Shown: positions 24,388-32,849, counted from the first letter of the stretch. The stretch is 38,928 bases of DNA from HGM13233 sp900762805 (GCA_937993755.1 CALKMA010000014.1:1-38928), one strand, 5' to 3'. The notes: a model not told the origin generated them from the sequence alone. Numbers and translations are program-made.

Positions 24388-25686
24388 TTATTCGCCGCCG
24401 ACTACCTTATCCAGAAGTCTTGCGGAAGTACGCTTCGCTTCCCTTGTAGCGTGAGCGTAGATATTCATTGTGGTACTGACATCAGCGTGTCCGAGAAGCT
24501 CCTGCACATCCTTTGGTGCTGCTCCATTTGAGAGCAGATTGCTTGTGAATGTGTGTCTCAGCATATGAAAATGGAAATCTTCAAAGCCTTCCAGTTTCTT
24601 CTTAGCTGCCCTGCACATAACCCCTACCGTACTCGGCGATTCAAACGCCCCGTCCGGCCTGAGGCAGACAAAGGATATTTCCTTGTATCCCTCCGGGACT
24701 TCCTCCGTTCTCGGCAAACTGTAAACCTCATAATAAGTACGGTCTTTTTCTTTGACCTCACTGTAATAGTTGAGGCTGTACAGCTCTCCGTATCGGAAGC
24801 GGTTTTTGTGCTGTTCAGCTTTGGCTGTTCTAAGGATTTCTGCCAGTGTGTCGCAGAAGTCCACAGTGCGGATTTTCTTTCGCTTGGTCGCTCCGATTTC
24901 CGTCTTGTGCCTTGCTCCGTTGTAGCGCATACTGCGGCGTACCGTGAGGTACTGACCTTCAAGGTTAATATCCTGCCAGGTCAAGCCGCAAACCTCGCCA
25001 ATGCGAAGCCCCGTGTAGTAGGCAATCTGAATGGGCAGCAGCGCCGGATTGTCTTTCTTTTTCAAGAAATCTTCCAGTTGCAAATACTGCTCATAGCTGA
25101 TTGTGGGAGCGGAAGTCACATCCCCGTCCTCGTCTGAGAACAGCTCGTATTCTTCCTTTTTGCCCCTCCACACGACATACTGCATCGGGTTAAAGGAAAT
25201 CAACCTTTTGGGGAACACCGCAAATCGGAACGCCCCTTGCATGACTGCTGAGAACAATCGCAGATACCCTTTGCTGAGTGCCTTTGCCTGTGTGCCGTCG
25301 GGATTTGTGCCGCCGAAACTGAGGAAGTCGATATATGCCTGTAAATGGTCAGCCGTTACACTTTTCAGTTTTCGCTTGCCGATGGGGTGCTGTTTGATGC
25401 GGTTGACAGTACCCTGATACGCCATAACCGTACCGTTACTCAGATTGCCGGGTTTCAATTCTTCTTCCACCCATTGATCTAAAAGCATTCCCACCGTAAC
25501 ATTCTCCGTTTTGGCAACGAATTTCTTTTCCTCGTAGTCCTCCAGTGCCTTTCGGAGCAATGCTTCCGTTTCTGACTTGCTTTCTGTTCCGGGGAACTCC
25601 TTCTGCACACGGTTTCCGCTTTCATCTTCGATATAAAAGCGATAGTACCACTTTTTGCCTTTCTTTCTTACAGAACCTTTTGCCAT
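24388..25686 (-). CDS. int: Tyrosine-type site-specific integrase (Tn916/phage family)
   Basis: The 432-residue recombinase has an N-terminal arm-binding domain (KGSVRKKGKKWYYRFYIEDESG), a SAM-like core-binding domain (about 62-160) and a C-terminal catalytic domain. The catalytic residues are visible: Arg228 (TGLRIGE), His374 and Arg377 (HMLRH), His400 (LLGH) and the nucleophile Tyr410 (MNIYAH). The ATG is at 25686. It would catalyse integration and excision of the element between the repeats at 24342 and 32663, with the excisionase encoded at 26640. It appears full length and intact. Confidence 0.95.
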   Translation of the reverse strand: MAKGSVRKKGKKWYYRFYIEDESGNRVQKEFPGTESKSETEALLRKALEDYEEKKFVAKTENVTVGMLLDQWVEEELKPGNLSNGTVMAYQGTVNRIKQHPIGKRKLKSVTADHLQAYIDFLSFGGTNPDGTQAKALSKGYLRLFSAVMQGAFRFAVFPKRLISFNPMQYVVWRGKKEEYELFSDEDGDVTSAPTISYEQYLQLEDFLKKKDNPALLPIQIAYYTGLRIGEVCGLTWQDINLEGQYLTVRRSMRYNGARHKTEIGATKRKKIRTVDFCDTLAEILRTAKAEQHKNRFRYGELYSLNYYSEVKEKDRTYYEVYSLPRTEEVPEGYKEISFVCLRPDGAFESPSTVGVMCRAAKKKLEGFEDFHFHMLRHTFTSNLLSNGAAPKDVQELLGHADVSTTMNIYAHATREAKRTSARLLDKVVGGE

Positions 25687-25794
25687 AGATAAAATATCTC
25701 CTTTCTATCCGTGGCAATCGGGACTGTGACATATGGTGTGCGTAAAGTAATAATGTCACTTGTCGGTTGTTGTTTCAGCCGGCATTTTCATTTG

Positions 25795-26457
25795 TCAAGG
25801 TGCCACGGAATTTTTCTTCTCGGCCAGCTTTTCTTCGGCTGCCGTCACTATCCCGAAAAGTTCGCTCATAGATACCTTTGTGCGCCCCTCATCGTAGATA
25901 TGTAAAATCCCGTCAAGAAATCGCTTCATATCTTCGATCGGTGCTTCCATTTCGTTGCGATAGACCTTTTCTGTGATTGCGCCCGATTCAATGGCATATC
26001 GCATCAGCGATTCTTTCAGCCCCTCGTCCGCAGCTACACGGTCAACCTCTGCCATAGCATCAGCGAAGTGATAACAGAGTACCGAGTACAGGTCTATCAT
26101 CTTTCCAAGAAATGTGGTCAGAAGCTGTTGGTGCGGCTCTCCCTGAACAACGCTCACGCTGTCAAGGTATTTTGCAATGTGACTTTCAATGTCTCTCTGG
26201 CAGAGCGTTTTGGCGTCATATTCCTTTTCTTCGGAAAGACCTGTCAGCCATTCGGGAGTGGTCAGAAGTGCTTCTGCCAGTCCGTTGATAATCATGGTTC
26301 GCTTCGGGTCAACACCGTCTGCTTCATATCGCTGGATGGTGGATTTGTTTACACCGATGCGTTTTCCGAGTTCCGGCATTGTGAGATTCAGTTCCAATCT
26401 TCGTTCCTTCACTCGTTCACCGACCTGTTTTGCGGTGAATGTGATTTCTTCTTTCAA
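25795..26457 (-). CDS. Cro/cI-type HTH repressor of the mobile element
   Basis: The 220-residue protein has an XRE-type helix-turn-helix near the N-terminus (ERRLELNLTMPELGKRIG, then VNKSTIQRYEADG), followed by a helical region without a visible autoproteolysis site. The start is taken as TTG 26457, with GGAGG eight bases upstream; the in-frame GTG at 26466 touches the GGAGG and is unlikely. It is transcribed divergently from the excisionase gene. The intervening DNA holds repeated TTGCAAAA motifs that are its probable operators, so it should repress both itself and the excision/mobilization genes. Confidence 0.85.
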   Translation of the reverse strand: MKEEITFTAKQVGERVKERRLELNLTMPELGKRIGVNKSTIQRYEADGVDPKRTMIINGLAEALLTTPEWLTGLSEEKEYDAKTLCQRDIESHIAKYLDSVSVVQGEPHQQLLTTFLGKMIDLYSVLCYHFADAMAEVDRVAADEGLKESLMRYAIESGAITEKVYRNEMEAPIEDMKRFLDGILHIYDEGRTKVSMSELFGIVTAAEEKLAEKKNSVAP

Positions 26458-26481
26458 GGCTTTCACCTCCTTGCGAATATA

Positions 26482-26510
26482 AGTATAGCACCAAAGAGCT
26501 CAATTTGCAA
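26482..26510 (-). promoter_or_regulatory. Promoter of the repressor gene
   Basis: Minus-strand TTGCAA (26510-26505), 17 bases, TATACT (26487-26482). The -35 is itself part of an operator-like TTGCAA motif. Confidence 0.65.
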
Positions 26511-26612
26511 CCCTATTTTGCGTATTTTCTCAAAAATATTTAATAATAGGTTGCAAAACAGGTTGACAAGAGATTGCAAAATAAGTATAATTATGATTGC
26601 ATAGTTGCAAAA
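26505..26612. promoter_or_regulatory. Operator array of TTGCAAAA motifs between repressor and excisionase genes
   Basis: TTGCAAAA occurs at 26551-26558, 26574-26581 and 26605-26612. On the other strand GCAAAATAG (26521-26513) and TTGCAA (26505-26510) form a related site. The three plus-strand copies share TTGCAAAAYNNG, the last two extending to GTAT. A further copy lies at 27067-27074 ahead of the relaxase. Spacing of 23 and 31 bases, and overlap with both promoters, fit repressor operators. Confidence 0.7.
26563..26591 (+). promoter_or_regulatory. Promoter of the excisionase gene
   Basis: Perfect TTGACA (26563-26568), a 17-base spacer and perfect TATAAT (26586-26591). A TTGCAAAA operator motif is inside the spacer, so bound repressor would directly block polymerase. 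Confidence 0.88.
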
Positions 26613-26639
26613 CGAGTATTTCGCAAAGGAGGAATGAAT

Positions 26640-26855
26640 ATGAGCACAACCAAAATGGGACTTACCATCGAAGAAGCCGCTGAATGTACGGGCATCGGGA
26701 GAAATACCATGCGCAGGTTGGTAGACTGGGGCAAGCTTCCTGTCCTAAAGGTAGGAAGAAAGACCATCATCCGAACCGATACGCTGGAGCACTTTATGAC
26801 CGTCAATCAGGGGCGAAATCTGCGGAGTGAAAAAGATGTACGAAAAGTCGAATAA
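26640..26855 (+). CDS. xis: Excisionase-family helix-turn-helix protein
   Basis: The 71-residue protein has the winged HTH of the excisionase/MerR-like DNA-binding family: LTIEEAAECTGIGRNTMRRL, then GKLPVLKVGRKTIIRTDTLEHFM. ATG 26640 has AAAGGAGG at good spacing; ATG 26634 is too close to it. Its promoter has a consensus -35 and -10 with operator motifs. Its probable role is to direct the integrase toward excision, as inferred from its position opposite the repressor gene. Confidence 0.85.
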   Translation: MSTTKMGLTIEEAAECTGIGRNTMRRLVDWGKLPVLKVGRKTIIRTDTLEHFMTVNQGRNLRSEKDVRKVE

Positions 26856-26883
26856 CCGTTCTCTAAAAGCCCTCGGCGTTTGA

Positions 26884-27070
26884 GAGCGAAATACACCCCT
26901 CGCACAAATCTGACGATTTGTACTCCGGGTATTTCGCCCTTGCAGGGAGCCTGTATCACAGCATCGGCGCACTCCCTCTGCTATGATACAGAGAAAATTG
27001 CACCGCAATTTTCTGTTGCTGTCCATCTGTCAGATGCCATCGGAACAGCCGCAACCGACCAGTCGGTTGC
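26884..27070 (+). other. Hairpin-dense non-coding region, candidate origin of transfer (oriT)
   Basis: Five inverted repeats lie in under 190 bases directly upstream of the relaxase gene. GCGAAATAC (26886-26894) pairs with 26929-26937, enclosing ACAAATC/GATTTGT (26904-26910, 26915-26921). CTGTATCA (26951-26958) pairs with 26984-26991. AGAAAATTGC (26992-27001) pairs with 27005-27014. CATCTG/CAGATG form 27024-27036. GCAACCGAC (27051-27059) pairs with 27062-27070. No convincing gene occupies the space. MobA/MobL relaxases usually nick at an inverted-repeat oriT beside their gene, hence the oriT proposal. Confidence 0.5.
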
Positions 27071-27106
27071 AAAATGAGAACGCCCCAATACGGGAGAAAG
27101 GACGCT

Positions 27107-28531
27107 ATGGCAAGACACAGCTTCATTCAGATGTCGAAGCTGCCAAATGTCAAAGGACGCATTTCGTATATCACAAGCAAGGCAAAACAGGAGAACCTGT
27201 ATGCCACCTATCGCACCGCAGACAATACCTTTTGGAACAATCTTGCAAGGGAAAGTCAGCAGGAATTTAAGCGAAGCGGCACGCCGGGAAAGTGTATCGA
27301 AGCAAGGGAGCTTATCATCGCCCTGCCGGAACTCTACACTAAATTTGACCCCGACAAGGTGCTAAAAGACTTCACAGACCTGTTTCGCAGGCGGTACGGC
27401 GTGGAATGTGTGTCAGCACTCCATCACAACAAACGCAAAACCAATTACCACATCCACCTGATTTTCAGCGAACGAAAGCTGCTCCCTGAGACTGACATCA
27501 AGATAGCCACCCGAAGTGTATTCTTTAACGAAACAGGGCAAAGGGTACGCACCAAGAAAGAAATCATCGGGGAGAACGGACAGATACGAAAAGGCTGTAG
27601 GGTTATCAAAAAGGGTGAGATTTACGAAAGCCACCTCTTTACCACCAAAGACGAGCGCTTCAAAAGTGAACCCTTTCTTGAAGAAGTCAAGCAGGTTTAC
27701 ACCGCCCATATCAACCGCCATATCACAGACCCCGAACAGCAGCTCAAGGTCTTTGACAAAAACGGCGTATATCTGCCCACTAAGAAAATCGGCAAGAACA
27801 ATCCGAGAGAGGAAGAAATCAAAGCCGACAATGCCGCAAGGCAGGAATGGAATCGAACAGCGGATATGGCACTTATCACAGGCATTTCGGAAGAAACGAT
27901 ATTGGAGGTCAAGCAGACGCAGATCCATGAAAAAGTCAGCCAGTCTATCCGTGACAGCGGTTGGCTTCCCAACCTGTTCCGCAACATCGTGAGTAAGGCA
28001 AAGGATTTTCTGCAAAATCTTATCCGAGAAAAGGATATGCCGCCCAAGCCCACACTGGATATTGATATATCCGAGTTCCGTCATATGCGAAGCCTGATGA
28101 TTAAGGTGCAGGACTGGGCAAGGGAAATCAAGCACTTGCAGGACAAGGTGCTACCCGACCTGAAACAGCAGCTTGCCGAAACAAAGGGTATTTTCAAGGG
28201 CAAAGAGCGAAAGGCACTGGAAGCACAGATACAGCAGACCGAAAGGGAAATCGCTGATAAGCTGGACAAAATCCCTGACACACTGAAAGCAGACGGTTAT
28301 CCCGATGTACAGGCGTTTATGGCTACCTTCCGAAAAATGGAGGGTGTTGTAGAGCAGTACAACCGTGAGCTTGCCGAGTGGGAACGCAAGGTCAAGGAAA
28401 ACAGCAGACCCGGCGAAAAAGAACGATACGCACCACCTGAAAGAAAAAGCGTTCGTGATACGCTCAGGCGGTTACAGGCGGAGGGCAAGCAGCATAGAAC
28501 ACGAAAAAAGTCCCACGAAAGAGAAAGATAG
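27107..28531 (+). CDS. mobA: MobA/MobL family relaxase (MobQ type)
   Basis: The 474-residue protein is a conjugative relaxase that would nick the element's oriT and pilot the strand into a recipient. The relaxase domain (about 1-220) has RHSFIQMSKLPNVKGRISYI at the start, the EARELIIALPEL strand and the metal-binding motif TNYHIHLIFSERKL (HxH). The C-terminal half is predicted helical and coiled (KDLQQL-like heptads, 300-400) and ends in a basic tail. ATG 27107 is preferred because AAAGGA precedes it and MARHSFIQ is the usual beginning. No coupling protein or mating-pore genes are present, so the element would need a helper. A TTGCAAAA operator copy lies 33 bases upstream. Confidence 0.9.
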   Translation: MARHSFIQMSKLPNVKGRISYITSKAKQENLYATYRTADNTFWNNLARESQQEFKRSGTPGKCIEARELIIALPELYTKFDPDKVLKDFTDLFRRRYGVECVSALHHNKRKTNYHIHLIFSERKLLPETDIKIATRSVFFNETGQRVRTKKEIIGENGQIRKGCRVIKKGEIYESHLFTTKDERFKSEPFLEEVKQVYTAHINRHITDPEQQLKVFDKNGVYLPTKKIGKNNPREEEIKADNAARQEWNRTADMALITGISEETILEVKQTQIHEKVSQSIRDSGWLPNLFRNIVSKAKDFLQNLIREKDMPPKPTLDIDISEFRHMRSLMIKVQDWAREIKHLQDKVLPDLKQQLAETKGIFKGKERKALEAQIQQTEREIADKLDKIPDTLKADGYPDVQAFMATFRKMEGVVEQYNRELAEWERKVKENSRPGEKERYAPPERKSVRDTLRRLQAEGKQHRTRKKSHERER

Positions 28532-28577
28532 CTTTGACCACAGCACTGCCGGTTCTCCGGCGGTGTTTACATAGAAC

Positions 28578-28606
28578 GGCAGCCAGGTATGTGGTACCTG
28601 GCTGCC
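28578..28606. terminator. Hairpin between convergent relaxase and R-M-S genes
   Basis: GGCAGCCAGGTA and TACCTGGCTGCC form a 12-pair stem with a 5-base loop between the two convergent genes. No clean T tract follows on either side, so terminator function is probable but not certain. Confidence 0.55.
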
Positions 28607-28617
28607 TCATCTTATTG

Positions 28618-31600
28618 CTATAATTCTATTTTTTGCTGGATCAAAGCATCCAATTTTGAAACTACTTCATCCTTGCTCCGCTCAATAGCCAAATACTTAG
28701 TAGCGATCTCTTTCTGTGCACACAGATCAATGCTCCCATGTTCGTCAACTGGAACAGGAATCATAATATCATTCAGCATAGATGGATATAGCTTTGTGAA
28801 CTCATCTTCGCCATTATCACCTTTGCGTCCTTTCGCCAAATCACGGAAAAGAGGCTCTAATGTGAACTTCATATAATCAAGGTCTATGTCGGTTCGGCCA
28901 TCTTTTGGAATTAAAACGCCACGATCACCATTGATAGAAAACTTTCCATCTAAGACTAAAATTGTACCAGCAAATCCATTTGTAGACCATGTCATATATT
29001 TGCCATCATAATCAAAAGTATCAATATAAGTTAATGCTTTTTTACTTGATGCAGAATAAACAGGATATGGTCCCTCATGAAGATTGCCATATTTCTTTGT
29101 ATATTTTGAGAGACCTTTTATTGGCTCGAGAATATTTGTCAGTGGGAAATAACTATATTTATAATTCTCGTCTTCCAAAACAACTTTAATGTCAGCAATG
29201 TTTGTCCTCTTTTCGGAAAGATTGTCTCGTATTTGACGCATGCCCAACATGGAATCAGCAATGCTGGATTGGGCACTCTCATCAAATTCACCAGAGTCAT
29301 CAACCGGAATACTAACTTTTACTGATTTCATGTTTGACAATGATGCTCTTAACCCACGGTCAAATCCATATTTGTGCTTGTTCTCTTCCAGTGTGTATGC
29401 AAGATAATAGGGATTGATCTTGGAATTTTTGATTTTAATTACGCCACAGTGATCAGTATACGCAAATTTCTTGCCTATTGGCATAACATTGAATTCAAAA
29501 GTACCATCAATTCCCCAAAGCACATATGGAACGCTAAAATCTTCCACATTACTGTAGGAGGTATAGACAAACGGAGAGAAAACATTTGAACTATATGCTG
29601 GAATCCTGCCGCTTGCTTCAATATAATCCTTTCGCAAAAGTCTTTTGCCGATTGATAAGTCGAACAAAGTTTTATCGTTCAGTGATACTTCGATGGAACT
29701 CACTATTGCGGATTTTTTTTTTACAAGTTCTCGTAATGGCTCGTCAAATTCCATAAGAGTAGAGGCAGTATCACTGACCATGCCAATATAATCTTCCAAA
29801 GATACAGTTTCAATGTTGTCTTCTATGCCGAGAGCAATTTTTTCGTCTCTGGTCCACCAGCGATCAACAGACCAATGGGTACCGTTATAAAAGTCTTCAA
29901 TGTCGACAATTTTACAACGTTTATCATCTGTTCTGAACTTAGATTTGGCTCCCTTGAACATATTGAACAGGTCGGAGGCAACCTCCAAATCGTTTTGATC
30001 AATATCAAAGCGATAAACATCTCGGGTCTCACCAATCTCAGAGCAAAGGTAGGTAAAAACCGGAGTCATCTGTTTTGGCAAAGTGGCTACACCGCCAACA
30101 TTCACGGCAACTTTCTTCGTCAGGGCAAGAATATAGGTTTTCTTATTGGTGGTGAAAAAAGTATTCAATGGCAGAGAAATAACTGCATCAATATTACACT
30201 GTTCGAGGATAAAATCTCGTAGTTTTTTATCGTTGCTTCGATTCATAATGCCATCAGGGATAACAATAAAAGCCTTTTTCCCTGGCTTCAGAGCACGGAC
30301 AATCCACTCCATAAATAAGCCTTCAATGCCCATGGCACTTATGGAGAAATATTTTTTCAGGGTATCGTCCTTGGAAATTTCTTCCTTCAAATTGCTACTA
30401 CCACTCATAACATATGGTGGGTTTGTAAGGATTAAATCATATTCCTCTGTAATTGGTTTTGCTAATGTACCAAGGATAGAGTTAGTCTGTAGCGTAAAGG
30501 TGTTGTTGAACAGTTCTGCAAATTGCTTTGTCAGCCCAGGATGTTCCTTGATCATACCGGACATATATATCAGCATATTTGCTTTTGCAAGAATAATTGT
30601 CTTCTGTTCATCCTTATCAAAGCCTTTATCGAACCCAGAAAGAGAGATCTGAGGCAGCAACTTTTCATTTCCAGCCTCATCTGCAGATACTACATATAGC
30701 CTATTCAGATTATGCAAGATAGGCTCAAGCAAAAATTTTCCAACGCCGCAAGCGGGGTCACATATTTTCATCCCAGGTTCAATATCAGCCATATTAACAA
30801 TGGCTCGAACAACCTTCAAAGGAGTAAAATACTGTCCCCAGTTTTTCTTACTGATAGATTCTTTCAAGAAAGTTTCAAAGAGCTTACTTTTAAAATCATA
30901 ATCTATGTTTTCAAGTGTTCCAAAATCGTTGAAGCGTTTCAAAATCTTGTGGAATACGGTAGCATATCCAGACACAGCCTTATCGTCTTTGGAAACAAAT
31001 ATTGTACCATTGATAATGGTAGTTTTGTCTTTAGGATTGCCGGGGAATAGTTCTTTAATCTTTACACGAATAGTAGAAGCATAAAACTCAAGAACTTCAT
31101 TTTCATTATTCCCTGAATACTTACTCAAGAGGTCATAAAAAGAGTACATGCCTTTAAGTACTCCAAGATCGCTGAGGTATTTAAATATAAATATCTCAAC
31201 GAAAGTATAAAGACAGTTCTCTGGTGTAGCGCCTGATACAGCCCACAAATCTTGCCATATCTTTTCGGCTAACGGCAGCGGGTCTACCGAGGCGGCGGCT
31301 TTCAATGTGTCATTTGTTGCGTTGATAGACGCTCTGATCTTGTTAATCAAAACAATACACTCTGCGCTGGTTTTATCAAAATTGAGGGTAATTTTGCTGC
31401 CGTCCTCCTGCAAAATTTCATGCCCATTCGCAGGATTTACCCAAATGCTCTTCTTACCATCAGTAATTATGTATACTTTAGCCTGCAGAGCCTGTGCGGT
31501 TCCAAGTTCCTGAGAAATAGCCTTCTCAATCTGCTTTTCAGTACGCAACTGGGAAGGTACTTTATATTCGATTGCTGCAATTACCAATGGTTTCTTTACG

Positions 31601-31767
31601 ATAAGTGCATCTGGTTTTTTTGCCTCAAATTCGTCATAATCCTTGTCTGGAATAATTTTAGCGCCTTTCAATGCTTTGAGCGTTGTTGCACCAATATTAT
31701 AAAAATTCCAGTCGCCCATCTTTTCGGGAGCTTCTACCAGATTTTTTTGAATCAATTCCTCACTCAT
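28618..31767 (-). CDS. Single-chain restriction-modification-specificity (R-M-S) enzyme, type I/IIG-like
   Basis: This 1049-residue protein joins all three activities of a restriction system. An N-terminal PD-(D/E)xK nuclease-like segment has Asp53 and E-Y-K at 67-69 (KPDALIVKK...IAAIEYK). An N6-adenine methyltransferase of the HsdM type follows, with GQYFTP (311-316), SAM motif DPACGVGKF (337-345) and catalytic NPPY (449-452). Two HsdS-like target-recognition domains (about 696-822 and 871-1006) are each followed by a helical spacer. Such enzymes methylate one adenine-containing site and cut unmodified DNA with the same subunit. The frame is intact. ATG 31767 overlaps the HTH gene stop by 8 bases. 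It is the cargo of the mobile element. The alternative is a methyltransferase that keeps a decayed nuclease domain. Confidence 0.9.
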   Translation of the reverse strand: MSEELIQKNLVEAPEKMGDWNFYNIGATTLKALKGAKIIPDKDYDEFEAKKPDALIVKKPLVIAAIEYKVPSQLRTEKQIEKAISQELGTAQALQAKVYIITDGKKSIWVNPANGHEILQEDGSKITLNFDKTSAECIVLINKIRASINATNDTLKAAASVDPLPLAEKIWQDLWAVSGATPENCLYTFVEIFIFKYLSDLGVLKGMYSFYDLLSKYSGNNENEVLEFYASTIRVKIKELFPGNPKDKTTIINGTIFVSKDDKAVSGYATVFHKILKRFNDFGTLENIDYDFKSKLFETFLKESISKKNWGQYFTPLKVVRAIVNMADIEPGMKICDPACGVGKFLLEPILHNLNRLYVVSADEAGNEKLLPQISLSGFDKGFDKDEQKTIILAKANMLIYMSGMIKEHPGLTKQFAELFNNTFTLQTNSILGTLAKPITEEYDLILTNPPYVMSGSSNLKEEISKDDTLKKYFSISAMGIEGLFMEWIVRALKPGKKAFIVIPDGIMNRSNDKKLRDFILEQCNIDAVISLPLNTFFTTNKKTYILALTKKVAVNVGGVATLPKQMTPVFTYLCSEIGETRDVYRFDIDQNDLEVASDLFNMFKGAKSKFRTDDKRCKIVDIEDFYNGTHWSVDRWWTRDEKIALGIEDNIETVSLEDYIGMVSDTASTLMEFDEPLRELVKKKSAIVSSIEVSLNDKTLFDLSIGKRLLRKDYIEASGRIPAYSSNVFSPFVYTSYSNVEDFSVPYVLWGIDGTFEFNVMPIGKKFAYTDHCGVIKIKNSKINPYYLAYTLEENKHKYGFDRGLRASLSNMKSVKVSIPVDDSGEFDESAQSSIADSMLGMRQIRDNLSEKRTNIADIKVVLEDENYKYSYFPLTNILEPIKGLSKYTKKYGNLHEGPYPVYSASSKKALTYIDTFDYDGKYMTWSTNGFAGTILVLDGKFSINGDRGVLIPKDGRTDIDLDYMKFTLEPLFRDLAKGRKGDNGEDEFTKLYPSMLNDIMIPVPVDEHGSIDLCAQKEIATKYLAIERSKDEVVSKLDALIQQKIEL

Positions 31768-31966
31768 TGACAGTAGCTCCTTTCGTTTTATTTACATGCT
31801 CTGCTAAATAATCGTCAATATCGGATTTTTTAATTCTAAGAGAGCGATTTCCAGCGCCAACACGGGAAGCAATCAATTTGTTTGAACTAATTAATCTCCG
31901 TACTGTTTTTTCGCATACTTGAAGATACTGTGCTGTTTGAGCAACAGTGAAGATTTCATCAGCCAT
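31760..31966 (-). CDS. Small HTH DNA-binding protein (excisionase-like), probable controller of the R-M-S gene
   Basis: The 68-residue protein has the excisionase-family winged HTH: FTVAQTAQYLQVCEKTVRRLI, then NKLIASRVGAGNRSLRIKKSDIDDYL. The ATG at 31966 follows a GGAGG-type site. Its last 8 bases are the start of the R-M-S gene, so the two are translationally coupled. Small HTH proteins encoded ahead of restriction genes often delay nuclease expression, which is the likely role; it could instead be a second excision factor. Confidence 0.85.
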   Translation of the reverse strand: MADEIFTVAQTAQYLQVCEKTVRRLISSNKLIASRVGAGNRSLRIKKSDIDDYLAEHVNKTKGATVNE

Positions 31967-31989
31967 AGCACACTCCTCCTATTTTGTCA

Positions 31990-32018
31990 AGTATAACATC
32001 TAACTCTATAAAAATCAA
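31990..32018 (-). promoter_or_regulatory. Promoter of the HTH/R-M-S operon
   Basis: Minus-strand TTGATT (32018-32013), 17 bases, TATACT (31995-31990), 24 bases before the HTH start codon. Confidence 0.7.
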
Positions 32019-32128
32019 GGATAGATTTTGACTGTTGCAGATTTTTATGGACAATATAGGACAGTAGTGGACTTGTATACTACCCGTTTCAGAAAACTGT
32101 TTTATCAGGCATGAGAATTATCTCCAAA

Positions 32129-32170
32129 GAAAGAGGGCAATACCGACACCAAACGGTATTGCCCTCTTTT
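32129..32170. terminator. Bidirectional terminator after tnpV
   Basis: Arms AAGAGGGCAATACCG (32131-32145) and its complement (32154-32168) form a 15-pair stem flanked by A and T tracts. It lies 25 bases past the tnpV stop. Confidence 0.85.
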
Positions 32171-32194
32171 ATCGACTGTACGCGTTTTTATTGG

Positions 32195-32575
32195 TTAGGC
32201 ATAGATTATCTCGCTGCAAATAATTTCTTCGGCTCTATGGCGGATATTGTTCATTTTCTGCACCCATTCCATGGCGTTTTCAGCCTTTAACTGTTCCGTG
32301 ATACCCTCAGCTTGTTTAATCTGCTCTGTGAGCCTTTCAAGGCGTTCAGAAGCCTGTAAATCAATGTCGCCAAGGTAACTGTTCAGCTTGCTGCTTGTAA
32401 GCAAATCGGTATACAAAACCTTGCGGTTTTCTTTGAGATACTGCAAATGCCGATGTCCCCATACTCCGATATGCCTTTCTTCTTTTTCGGCAGGTAATAC
32501 CAGGCAGGGGATATAATAATCGCCCTGTAATTCATACCATAAGCCGTTGCTGTTATCGTAAATATACTTGTCCAT
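32195..32575 (-). CDS. tnpV: TnpV family transposon-encoded protein
   Basis: The 126-residue protein matches TnpV, encoded in many clostridial integrative and Tn4451-like elements. It shows GDYYIPCLVLPAEK near the start, then YLKENRKVLYTDLLTSSKLNSYL, and the terminal AMEWVQKMNNIRHRAEEIICSEIIYA. Its biochemical role is not established. ATG 32575 has GGAGG eight bases upstream; the open frame to 32632 extends past it. It is the last gene inside the right end repeat. A broken relative occurs at 23348-23576. Confidence 0.88.
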   Translation of the reverse strand: MDKYIYDNSNGLWYELQGDYYIPCLVLPAEKEERHIGVWGHRHLQYLKENRKVLYTDLLTSSKLNSYLGDIDLQASERLERLTEQIKQAEGITEQLKAENAMEWVQKMNNIRHRAEEIICSEIIYA

Positions 32576-32662
32576 TATAAAATCCTCCAATATAATATAT
32601 TCGCACATATGTCGCAGTTTCCCGATTACCACATTTTGTTATATCGTGTTACGAGTTTTTTC

Positions 32663-32846
32663 TTCCCTTGATTTTTCCCTTATGAGGTCACGAGGGAAGC
32701 ATAAACAAAAGTGAAATCGTATAGAGGGATAAGGTGAGCACACTGCGAAAAATCCTTTATTTTCAAGGCTTTTGGAGGATTTTAATGATAACCTGTAACC
32801 GCTGTTAAGAGGTCATAATTTATAGAAATTCAAATTCTGATTTGTC
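32663..32846. repeat. Right end of the mobile element: direct repeats matching the left end
   Basis: The motif at 32663-32686 matches 24342-24365 at 23 of 24 positions and keeps the inverted-arm layout (CTTCCCTTG with CGAGGGAAG, 32662-32698). TTTTCAAGGCTTTT recurs exactly at 32760-32773. AAATTCTGATTTGTC (32832-32846) matches 24258-24272 at 14 of 15. If recombination occurs at the inner pair, the element is about 8.3 kb; at the middle pair, about 8.5 kb. Confidence 0.65.
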
Positions 32847-32849
32847 GTT

